A stretch of 10,428 bases of DNA from Clostridiales bacterium UBA7273 (GTDB taxonomy: Bacteria; Bacillota; Clostridia; Oscillospirales; Oscillospiraceae), in contig DKRV01000046.1 in the NCBI GenBank assembly GCA_002472405.1, forward strand, positions 1 through 10,428, read 5' to 3'. The position numbers and the translations under genes were made by a program. Each line of letters begins with the position of its first letter. The first letter of the stretch is position 1. Under the pieces are notes generated by a model, which worked only from the letters and a program-made list of their open reading frames with translations, was not told the origin of the DNA and ran no database searches. This document shows, one piece after another, positions 1 to 6,119 of the stretch.

Positions 1-3000
1 GCGGAAATGGCGGACGCGAAGAAGCCGAAACACCGCTACGGCAAGATGAGGGCTGCAACGAGAGATACATACAATCCGATACAGTACCTTGAGAGTCTGG
101 CAGGCTGGAACCCGGACAGCGTGTGGTACAAAACATTGTCAAAGGGACTTGAAACTGGTGAGCGGAAAATGCGACGCTATCAGGAAGAGGCAAACCAGCT
201 TCTCGACAAATTCATCGAGGAAAACAGCGAGTGGATGAAGAAGGCTGACGGCCAGGGCAAGGACGGCATATGGTACGATATTAAGATACCGCAGCTTATT
301 GAACTTAAAATGGGCGGAAAGGCTGTTTTCGGCGGAGAGATGACTGTCAGCATGACGCCGCTGCAAAAGGTCATGCTTGCGCTGGAGAGCAAAAACACGG
401 ACAACCTTGCGCATATGGCAGGCGGCCGCACATTCGTTGACAAGGAGCTCTACATGCAAGGAAAGACAGACGAGGGCTTAAAAGGCGGCACTACGGTAAG
501 GCTTGCGCCGGAAACGGTCAAGGCAATGGTAGCGGATCTCTCGACAGAAGAGCAGGCTCTTTACGACATTCTTGCGAAATACTACAATGAATTTGCGAAG
601 ACGCGAATAAACGAGGTCAGCAACACATTATACGGCTACGACCGGGCAACATCATCGTTCTATGCACCAATCTACACAAACGCCAACTATAACAAGACAG
701 AGCCGGGCGTGTACGATGTGACGGCCGAAGGCGTGGGCAATATGAAGAACAGAACGCAGGGCGCGAAAAATCCGTCATATAACATCAGCGCAATTGAAGC
801 GTTCAGAAGGCATGTCTCGCAGACTTCGCGGTTCGTCGGGCTTGCAATCCCGATACAAAACTTCAATGCCGTTCTCAACAGATATGTGGGCGAAAGCACA
901 ATAAAGGATGTTATAACGCATGAGTGGAGCGAAGCGGATCTTGACTACATAAACGACATTATCACCGAGCTTCAGGCATCCACACATATGGAGAAAACGG
1001 AGCTTGAAGGAGCGTTCGGGAAAATAGAATCAAACTACATAGGAGCAGTGTTCGGATTTAACCCCTCGGTTGCCCTCAAGGTGTTCGGCTCGTGGTTTAC
1101 CGCCATGGGAACACTGAACCCGAAATATGCCGTGAAGAGCTTCGGCAAGGTGAATGAGCAAGTCGTAAACAAGTACACGGCCGAGCTTGCGCTCAGGCAG
1201 CGCGGCTACAGCACGCCAGAGCTTGCACAGATGCAGATGAACAGGGGCAAGATAAACGAGTTCATCCAGTCAAACAAAGTGACGAGAGATGTATTCGGCG
1301 GCGGATGGATGGTGAAAGCTGATGTTGCCGTTGCAAAAAATCTGTGGGGCTGGGCAGAGGCGCAGATAGAGGCGACAACTCAGCTCAAACCGGGTACACC
1401 GGAGCAGATTGCGTCCGGCACGGATCCGTTCTACAAGGCTGTTGCGGAGCTGTATGAGGAAGCAATCGGCAACACTCAGTCAATGTACGATGTCATGCAC
1501 AGGTCAAAGCTCATGAAAGCGGACGGAAAGATAAGGGCGTTCACAATGTTCCACACCGATACCATGCAGTGCCTTAACCTTTTCTACAAGAACCTCGGCG
1601 AGGCGAGATACTATAAGAGCAAAGCTGAAGCCGATCCGAACAACAAGGCGCTTCAGAAAAAGCTTGAGACAGCTCAGGGGAAAGTCAAGGATACATTCAA
1701 CGCCGTAGCGCTTTGCTCGCTGGAGGTGGCTCTTGTAACGGTTCTAAACTCGATGCTCAAAAGAAGAGACAAGTACGAGGACGAAGAGGGAAGCTTCTCA
1801 TGGGAAGCTGTAGGGGCGGATACGGCATCAAACTTCCTGAAGTCATTGACCGGCATGCTGCCGGGCGGCGATGTCGTGCTTAATGCGCTAATAGATGCGC
1901 TTTTCGGGGATAACACATACGACACGCAGCTTCCGGGCATGTCAATGCTAAATAATCTCGTAAGCATTTCTATTGATCTTGGCAAGAGAGCGGCCGAGCG
2001 AAAGCTGACAAAGGCCGACGTGAAAGACCTTGCCGTTGCTCTGGCGAAAGCCGCCGGCCTGCCTGTTGAAAATGTTGAGAAGTATCTGCTCGGTGTAATG
2101 TCATGGTTTTCTCCTGAAATTGCCCAGGCATATGACGACCTCATTGCGACGCCTGCAAAGTCGGATCTCAAAGATCTGCACGGAGATGCTCAGGAACGCG
2201 CGGTTTATGACATACTCAATGAGTATGGCGTCGATAAAGACACTGCGAAAGAGGTTGCAAGACTGTACGCAGCCGGCTATACTAAGGCTATGGCAGGGGA
2301 CATTCCCGAAAAAATCACAGTTGACGGGGAAGAATTCAAAATAGAACCCGGCAGGTACAAAGCGGTCCTCGGAGAAACGCTGTCAAAGCTCGGCGAGGTC
2401 ATAAGCAGCAGCGAATACAAAAATGCCGATGATAAAGCGAAAGCTGACATGCTGCGCAGAGTCAACGAATTTGCCCATGCTACCGCAAAAGCAGATGCAT
2501 GCAACGAATACGATCCCCCAGCGTGGGTGCAGGGCGGACAGGATCTCGTTGACATGGGCAAGGGCATTATGTCCGTGGCGACCATGCCGTACTCACCGAA
2601 AAAAGAAAGCTCAAACGACGGAGAGAAAGATGATACACGATTCGTCAAGCTGGTGAAGAGCGGCGTTGAGTACAATAATGCAGCGGACATTGAGGAGACG
2701 CTGAACAATATCACCCCGAGCAATGGAAAGAGCACACGCGACCTTGATAAGCTCATAGCAATTGCCGAAATGCCCATAGGCGAGGACGAGAAAGACGCTG
2801 CCTTCAAGGTCCTTCTGTCCGAGTCGTCTTACAAGAAGTACAATCAGGCGATGGGCACGGGGCTTCTGAGCGTCCAGTACGCAGACTTCATGAAAGCACT
2901 TGACCGTATTAACGATAATAGCAATGTCAGTCAGGATGAGTTCGTGCAGGCTGTCGATGCAAGCGGCATAAGCCATGACGCAGCAAGGCAGATGTGGTAT

Positions 3001-3036
3001 GCCCGTGGGTGGAAGAAAACAAGCCCGTGGGGATGA
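1..3036 (+). CDS. Giant phage-type virion/polyvalent protein, C-terminal part (5' partial)
   Basis: The frame is open from base 1, with a possible ATG at base 7 that has no visible RBS, so the true start is probably left of the window; at least 1009 residues are visible. The protein is mostly hydrophilic and helical, with hydrophobic stretches near residues 345-372, 561-580 and 609-633, the last around a MLPGGDVVLNALIDALFG segment. The C-terminus is an acidic, EF-hand-like helical stretch ending in GWKKTSPWG. This layout (huge protein, membrane-active segments mid-way, short helical tail) resembles the C-terminal part of large proteins of Firmicutes prophages, including polyvalent proteins thought to be packaged in the virion and ejected with DNA. 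I recognise the style rather than a catalytic motif and see no enzyme active site. Its position next to an attachment site supports prophage origin. A conjugative-element protein is the main alternative. Phage-type assignment is moderately sure; exact role is unknown. Confidence 0.6.
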   Translation, partial: AEMADAKKPKHRYGKMRAATRDTYNPIQYLESLAGWNPDSVWYKTLSKGLETGERKMRRYQEEANQLLDKFIEENSEWMKKADGQGKDGIWYDIKIPQLIELKMGGKAVFGGEMTVSMTPLQKVMLALESKNTDNLAHMAGGRTFVDKELYMQGKTDEGLKGGTTVRLAPETVKAMVADLSTEEQALYDILAKYYNEFAKTRINEVSNTLYGYDRATSSFYAPIYTNANYNKTEPGVYDVTAEGVGNMKNRTQGAKNPSYNISAIEAFRRHVSQTSRFVGLAIPIQNFNAVLNRYVGESTIKDVITHEWSEADLDYINDIITELQASTHMEKTELEGAFGKIESNYIGAVFGFNPSVALKVFGSWFTAMGTLNPKYAVKSFGKVNEQVVNKYTAELALRQRGYSTPELAQMQMNRGKINEFIQSNKVTRDVFGGGWMVKADVAVAKNLWGWAEAQIEATTQLKPGTPEQIASGTDPFYKAVAELYEEAIGNTQSMYDVMHRSKLMKADGKIRAFTMFHTDTMQCLNLFYKNLGEARYYKSKAEADPNNKALQKKLETAQGKVKDTFNAVALCSLEVALVTVLNSMLKRRDKYEDEEGSFSWEAVGADTASNFLKSLTGMLPGGDVVLNALIDALFGDNTYDTQLPGMSMLNNLVSISIDLGKRAAERKLTKADVKDLAVALAKAAGLPVENVEKYLLGVMSWFSPEIAQAYDDLIATPAKSDLKDLHGDAQERAVYDILNEYGVDKDTAKEVARLYAAGYTKAMAGDIPEKITVDGEEFKIEPGRYKAVLGETLSKLGEVISSSEYKNADDKAKADMLRRVNEFAHATAKADACNEYDPPAWVQGGQDLVDMGKGIMSVATMPYSPKKESSNDGEKDDTRFVKLVKSGVEYNNAADIEETLNNITPSNGKSTRDLDKLIAIAEMPIGEDEKDAAFKVLLSESSYKKYNQAMGTGLLSVQYADFMKALDRINDNSNVSQDEFVQAVDASGISHDAARQMWYARGWKKTSPWG

Positions 3037-3040
3037 ATGA

Positions 3041-3063
3041 AGCACCCGAAAAGTGCTGGTTTT
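3041..3063 (+). terminator. Weak hairpin after the phage gene
   Basis: A 5-bp stem AGCAC/GTGCT (3041-3045 with 3053-3057) with a 7-nt loop lies 4 bases after the stop of the giant gene and is followed by GGTTTT. The stem is short and the T-run is only four, so termination would be inefficient. This is a low-confidence call. Confidence 0.2.
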
Positions 3064-3082
3064 ACGAACGGATTTACGAACG
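3061..3082 (+). repeat. Two direct repeats TTTACGAACG, candidate integrase arm sites
   Basis: TTTACGAACG occurs at 3061-3070 and again at 3073-3082, exactly 12 bp start to start. The pair lies about 47 bp inside the putative attachment core. Tyrosine integrases of Gram-positive phages and integrative elements usually bind short direct repeats flanking the core with their N-terminal arm-binding domain, so these are candidate arm-type sites. The repeats are seen directly; the function is inferred from position. Confidence 0.45.
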
Positions 3083-3128
3083 AAAACAAAAAACCTTTTA
3101 AAATCAATGGATTTCGAGTCCGCTGCAA

Positions 3129-3154
3129 GGGTTCAACTCCCCCCATCTCCACCA
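3129..3154 (+). other. ssrA: attR-like site: displaced 3' end of ssrA (tmRNA)
   Basis: The segment reads as an RNA gene 3' end: GGG, T-loop TTCAACT, five C for the 3' T-stem strand, a 7-nt acceptor strand CATCTCC, discriminator A and CCA. The CTCCACCA ending is the usual tmRNA terminus. Left of 3129 the match collapses: the T-stem partner would be AAGGG against CCCCC, giving two A-C mismatches, and no tmRNA body (tag frame, pseudoknots, 5' GGGG end) is found upstream. The segment is therefore a remnant, not a functional RNA gene. The best reading is the right attachment site of an element integrated in ssrA, with the intact gene rebuilt at the other end. A tRNA target with the same end is the alternative, since 3119-3126 has no confident role. 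Confidence 0.65.
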
Positions 3155-3156
3155 TA

Positions 3157-3190
3157 TCCACCGCAGCATATCTGCTGAGGTGGATTTTCT
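3157..3190 (+). terminator. Rho-independent terminator, probably original ssrA terminator
   Basis: TCCACC (3157-3162) pairs with GGTGGA (3179-3184) and CAGCA (3164-3168) with TGCTG (3173-3177), with a single G-A mismatch between them and a TATC loop. TTTTCT follows. It starts 2 bases after the CCA end, as expected of the native terminator of ssrA left behind on the chromosomal side of the insertion. It would also shield the regulator gene from transcription coming out of the element. Confidence 0.75.
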
Positions 3191-3191
3191 A

Positions 3192-3220
3192 TTGTCAACG
3201 CGGTGAAAATATGGTAAGCT
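3192..3220 (+). promoter_or_regulatory. Candidate sigma-A promoter of the rpiR-family gene
   Basis: TTGTCA (3192-3197, 5 of 6 to the -35 consensus) and TAAGCT (3215-3220, 3 of 6 to the -10 consensus) are separated by 17 bp. The start would fall near 3227, giving a leader of roughly 16 nt before the ATG. The -10 element is weak. Three AAATGA elements follow (3228-3233, 3236-3241, 3250-3255). Confidence 0.4.
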
Positions 3221-3242
3221 GAATCAAAAATGATGAAATGAG

Positions 3243-4127
3243 ATGTCAAAAATGACAGAATCGCTGTTTTACATTCAAAGAATCCGCGCGCAATACGACA
3301 CCGGCATTTTTTCCAAGTCCGATAAGCGCATAGCCGACTATCTGCTCGAGCACCCTGGCGCAGTTGACGGTGAAACTGCAAGCTCGATCGCCGAGAAGGT
3401 GGGAACAAGCCCGGCAACCGTTGTGCGCTTTTGCCGCAAGCTCGGCTTCAAGGGCCTGACGGATATGAAAAACAGCGCCGCCTATACAAACTATATTGAA
3501 AGCTCGACCACGGATATGGACCTGAAAAAGGGCGATGACGCCGAAACTGTTGCCAACAAGGTCGTGCAGTATATGAAGATGGTGCTCGACCAGCTGAAGC
3601 TGTCGCTCGAGCCGGAGCTTTTGCAGAAGGCAGCCGATAAGCTTGCCGGCGCAAACCATGTCGTGATACTGGCCGAGGGCGGCTCGGGCACGATCGCGCG
3701 CGCGGCGTACGATATTTTCCTCAAGCTTGCAATACCGTGCCGCATTGTTGACGACATCATGTTTCAGATAATGGAGATAAGCATGATGGACGAAAACGAT
3801 GTGCTGTTTTTGATACTCAACTCCGGCAGAACATATAACGTTTTGCAGAATGCATCTTACGCAAAGCAGCGCGGAATATACACCATCGGCGTTGTTGGAA
3901 CAAAAGGAACGCCACTGTCAAAGTACCTTGATATCGAGCTGCCGACATGCATTTTCAGCAGCAGTTATCTGAGCGATATCTCCGCTGCACGCCTGTGCGA
4001 ACTTGTAACTGTTTCAATTCTTCATTCCATCATGGCGCTCACACGTGACAGCAAACAAATGAAACGCGGAGAGAGTATTGCCAACTCCATCGAGCTAAAG
4101 CGTATACCGGGAAACCAAAAATTCTGA
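3243..4127 (+). CDS. MurR/RpiR-family transcriptional regulator (HTH + SIS)
   Basis: This is a 294-residue cytoplasmic DNA-binding regulator of full family length. Residues about 24-80 form the HTH_6 domain, with the recognition region TSPATVVRFCRKLGFKG at 55-71. Residues about 128-262 form a SIS phosphosugar-binding domain, with GGSGTIARAAYDIFLKL (146-162) and NSGRTYNVL (193-201) marking the Ser-containing ligand loops. RpiR regulators bind sugar phosphates or related effectors and control adjacent sugar-catabolic operons. It stands just upstream of, and in the same direction as, the TRAP operon but is separated from it by a strong terminator, so it is transcribed apart and is the obvious local controller. 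No clear RBS precedes ATG 3243; ATG 3252 (residue 4) is an equally possible start. The family call is secure; the effector is unknown. Confidence 0.93.
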   Translation: MSKMTESLFYIQRIRAQYDTGIFSKSDKRIADYLLEHPGAVDGETASSIAEKVGTSPATVVRFCRKLGFKGLTDMKNSAAYTNYIESSTTDMDLKKGDDAETVANKVVQYMKMVLDQLKLSLEPELLQKAADKLAGANHVVILAEGGSGTIARAAYDIFLKLAIPCRIVDDIMFQIMEISMMDENDVLFLILNSGRTYNVLQNASYAKQRGIYTIGVVGTKGTPLSKYLDIELPTCIFSSSYLSDISAARLCELVTVSILHSIMALTRDSKQMKRGESIANSIELKRIPGNQKF

Positions 4128-4154
4128 ACACAATATCCAATAAATTTGCCTTTG

Positions 4155-4190
4155 AAAGTGCGGTAATTCTCATATTACCGCACTTTTTCT
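4155..4190 (+). terminator. Strong rho-independent terminator of the rpiR-family gene
   Basis: A perfect 13-bp stem is formed by AAAGTGCGGTAAT (4155-4167) and ATTACCGCACTTT (4174-4186), with loop TCTCAT and a T-rich tail (TTTTTCT). It lies 28 bp after the regulator stop and separates it from the TRAP operon. Confidence 0.9.
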
Positions 4191-4297
4191 GCATTTTGGC
4201 GTCAAAAATGTTTGATTATTAACAAACTATTCGTGTTTTTTACCAAAAACAAAACGTGCATTTTATGCAGTGCAATGAATTTCAAAATTTAAGACTT

Positions 4298-4320
4298 AAA
4301 ATGAAACGAAATTTCATTTT
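4298..4320. promoter_or_regulatory. Perfect inverted repeat, candidate RpiR operator
   Basis: AAAATGAAA (4298-4306) and its exact complement TTTCATTTT (4312-4320) flank the 5-nt spacer CGAAA. The repeat ends 4 bp before the -35 element of the TRAP operon promoter. A short A/T-rich symmetrical site fits a dimeric RpiR-type HTH regulator, and such a regulator is encoded immediately upstream. Centred near -51 relative to the predicted start, it could serve activation or block polymerase. The repeat is seen directly; the link to the regulator is inference. Confidence 0.55.
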
Positions 4321-4324
4321 TGGC

Positions 4325-4353
4325 TTGATTTGCACTAAAAACTCTGCTAAGAT
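4325..4353 (+). promoter_or_regulatory. Sigma-A promoter of the TRAP operon
   Basis: TTGATT (4325-4330) and TAAGAT (4348-4353) are 17 bp apart, and the -10 is preceded by TGC, making an extended -10 (TGn). Transcription would start near 4360, leaving a leader of about 107 nt to the dctP start at 4467. Confidence 0.6.
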
Positions 4354-4466
4354 TTATATAGAAATTGTTGATGATGATGAAAGAGCAACTGTGATTGTAT
4401 TTAATGTGGAACAATCAAAATGAACGTAAAAAAAGAAAAATATAAGAGATGAAAGGAAAAGCAAAA

Positions 4467-5345
4467 ATGAAAAAAGTACTGGCAATGGTTCTCGCACTGG
4501 CGATGGTGTTTGCACTTTGCGCATGCGGGAACGGCGGCAACAACGGCGGCGACTCCGCAACCTACGACAAGATCACCCTCACTATGGCAGTCAACGGCAC
4601 CGATACTCAGGTTGACAGCCGCGTAGCAAACCACTTCAAAGAACTCGTCGAGGAAGCAACCGACGGCGCTGTTCAGATCGAAGTTTACCCCAATGACCAG
4701 CTCGCGGGCGGCAACGCCAGCAAGGGCGTCGAAATGGTAGTCAACGGCTCGACCGATATCGCTGCATACGCAACCGTATCTCTCAGCGTTCTTGACCCGA
4801 AGCTCGGCATCGCACTCGTCCCCTGGACGTTCAGCAGCTATGAGCAGGCTCGTCAGGTCATTGACGACACCGGCCTTGCTTACTATGACTCCATCCTTCA
4901 GGATTACGGTCTGACCGCTGTCGGCTCGTTCCATAACGGCTTCCGTCAGCTGTCGAACAATGTTCGCCCCGTAACCGCTCCCGAAGACCTCAAGGGTCTG
5001 AAGATCCGCGTTCCCGGCGGCGAGATCTACATGGACTTCTTCCGCCTCCTCGGCGCAGACCCCACCAACATGAACTGGTCCGAGGTTTTCACCTCTCTCC
5101 AGCAGGGCGCAATTGACGGTCAGGAAAACGGCGTCAGCGTCACCAGCACCTCCGGCGTTCTTGAAGTTCAGAAGTACGTTACCATCTGGAACTACTCCTA
5201 CGAAAACGACCTTATCGTCTTCAACAGCGACACTCTCAACGGCCTGAATGAGGCAACCCAGAAGGTTCTCAAGGAGAAGGCGGTCGAGGCTTGCAACTGG
5301 GGCCGCGACATCGTCGAGCAGGAGCATGATCAGCTCATTAAGTAA
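4467..5345 (+). CDS. dctP: TRAP transporter solute-binding protein DctP, truncated by in-frame TAA
   Basis: This is the extracytoplasmic lipoprotein that captures the substrate and delivers it to the DctQM permease. The start at ATG 4467 is chosen because AGGA (4454-4457) sits 9 nt upstream and the protein then begins with a textbook lipoprotein signal: MKK, a hydrophobic run, and lipobox LCAC with Cys20. The DctP fold is recognisable by KGLKIRVPGGEIYMDFF (176-192) with Arg181, the residue that in TRAP proteins usually clamps a substrate carboxylate, and by LQQGAIDGQENG (211-222). This suggests an acidic ligand, though not certainly. Only 292 residues precede the TAA, whereas the family usually has about 330-345; the missing tail is encoded in frame downstream. 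Codon use is strongly biased to C-ending codons, suggesting high expression. An upstream in-frame ATG at 4449 is less likely. Confidence 0.85.
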   Translation: MKKVLAMVLALAMVFALCACGNGGNNGGDSATYDKITLTMAVNGTDTQVDSRVANHFKELVEEATDGAVQIEVYPNDQLAGGNASKGVEMVVNGSTDIAAYATVSLSVLDPKLGIALVPWTFSSYEQARQVIDDTGLAYYDSILQDYGLTAVGSFHNGFRQLSNNVRPVTAPEDLKGLKIRVPGGEIYMDFFRLLGADPTNMNWSEVFTSLQQGAIDGQENGVSVTSTSGVLEVQKYVTIWNYSYENDLIVFNSDTLNGLNEATQKVLKEKAVEACNWGRDIVEQEHDQLIK

Positions 5346-5489
5346 TTCCGCGATCAGGGTATTCAGGTTGACGTGCTCACTGACGAGCAGCTTAAAGTAT
5401 TCCAGGATAAGGTCGCTGACTTCTGCCAGTCGTTCTATGACAAGTACGGCGAAGAGGCATGCACTGCATTCGGTATCACCAAGAGCTGA
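5346..5489 (+). pseudogene. dctP: In-frame continuation of dctP after the TAA stop
   Basis: Directly after TAA (5343-5345), in the same frame, 47 sense codons run to TGA at 5487-5489 without a break. They encode a helical, soluble tail beginning FRDQGIQVDVLTDEQ and ending FGITKS, which is the kind of C-terminus expected of DctP, and they keep the same C-ending codon preference. Joined to the upstream part, the gene would be 340 codons, the normal size. No RBS or start would let this stretch be made alone. Single-base change of a lysine AAA or glutamine CAA codon would create the stop. Confidence 0.75.
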
Positions 5490-5513
5490 TTTAACAGTTA
5501 AATAAAATTCCGT

Positions 5514-5553
5514 ATTCGGTCGGGGCGAGGGCACAGCCTCGCCCCGACCGAAT
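5514..5553 (+). terminator. Perfect 17-bp hairpin between dctP and dctQ
   Basis: The arm 5514-5530 (ATTCGGTCGGGGCGAGG) is exactly complementary to 5537-5553, with loop GCACAG. The tail TACTTCTT is only moderately T-rich. It could be a leaky terminator or an mRNA 3'-end stabiliser that leaves more dctP message than permease message, which is a common arrangement for binding-protein genes. Downstream genes share the direction, so full termination is unlikely unless a second promoter exists; none is visible in the 20 bp before dctQ. Confidence 0.7.
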
Positions 5554-5573
5554 TACTTCTTCAGGAGTGTGTG

Positions 5574-6119
5574 ATGAAAAAATTTGATAAGATTTTAGAT
5601 TATATTGAATATATCATATGCGGTGTTTGCCTTTGCGTTATGACGCTTCTTACATTCGCAAATGTCGTATCCCGCCATCTCGTTATCGGTTCTCTCTCCT
5701 TTTCCGAGGAGATAACCAACTATCTGTTCGTACTTGTCAGCCTGATGGGCGCGTCTATCGCCGCAAAGCGAGGCTCGCATCTTGGCTTCACCCTCATTTC
5801 CGACCATGTCGGAAAGAAGGGCGCACGCATACTCGGCATCATTGCAATGCTGTTTGCCGTGATTTTCTCCGGTATCATCTGCTACTACGGCGTTTTCATG
5901 GTCATGAAGCAGATGGGCAACGGTCAGGTGACCGCCGCAACCCAGCTCCCCGAGTGGATATTCGGCGCATTTGTGCCTGTCGGTGCACTTTTTGTTACAA
6001 TTCGTTTTGCACAGAATCTGATTAAGCTTATTACCGGTCATGACATCGAGCATGAAGATGTTATCGCCGATGCGATAGAAGCGGCCGAAGAGGCCGAGAA
6101 GAAAGGAGACAATGAATAA
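5574..6119 (+). CDS. dctQ: TRAP transporter small membrane subunit DctQ
   Basis: This 181-residue integral membrane protein pairs with DctM to form the TRAP permease. Four hydrophobic segments are visible at about 11-34, 47-64, 84-110 and 127-150, as in the family. Typical DctQ features are FANVVSRH (28-35), the SFSEEITNY stretch (42-50) and GASIAAKRGSHLGF (59-72). The C-terminus is acidic and cytoplasmic. ATG 5574 is preferred over GTG 5571 because AGGAG (5563-5567) is 6 nt from the ATG and only 3 nt from the GTG. The stop TAA shares its last base with the dctM start, so translation is coupled. Confidence 0.92.
   Translation: MKKFDKILDYIEYIICGVCLCVMTLLTFANVVSRHLVIGSLSFSEEITNYLFVLVSLMGASIAAKRGSHLGFTLISDHVGKKGARILGIIAMLFAVIFSGIICYYGVFMVMKQMGNGQVTAATQLPEWIFGAFVPVGALFVTIRFAQNLIKLITGHDIEHEDVIADAIEAAEEAEKKGDNE

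Larger units (their letters stand above)
4191..4448 (+). promoter_or_regulatory. AT-rich regulatory region upstream of the TRAP operon
   Basis: These roughly 260 bp of AT-rich, gene-free DNA lie between the regulator terminator and dctP. They hold an inverted repeat TGCAT-ttt-ATGCA (4257-4269), a short palindrome TGAA-t-TTCA (4276-4284), the larger inverted repeat at 4298-4320 and a promoter at 4325-4353. The likely 5' leader from about 4360 to 4466 is A-rich and shows no strong riboswitch-like fold by eye. Confidence 0.5.

Noticed and set aside
3085..3154. Complete tRNA (type II, Leu/Ser-like) gene
   Set aside because: A small hairpin GGATT-TCG-AGTCC (3109-3121) resembles a variable arm, but the T-stem has two mismatches, the acceptor 5' strand and D-arm are absent, and upstream sequence holds the direct repeats.
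3037..3222. 61-codon open frame starting right after the giant phage gene
   Set aside because: It runs through the repeats, the RNA remnant and the terminator, has no RBS, and its product looks like nothing.
4301..4316. CcpA cre site within the inverted repeat (TGAAACG...TTTCA)
   Set aside because: The spacing from TG to CG is one base short of the cre consensus, and the perfect 9-5-9 symmetry is better explained as a dimer operator.
5343..5345. Stop-codon reassignment or programmed recoding at TAA
   Set aside because: TAA is used as the true terminator of dctQ and of the oxidoreductase here, and no recoding structure or special context is seen directly at the codon. Mutation or sequence error is simpler.
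4401..5534. 377-codon open frame on the minus strand across dctP
   Set aside because: It is the antisense shadow of a strongly codon-biased gene. The product has no recognisable family, while the plus strand shows clear DctP motifs and an RBS.
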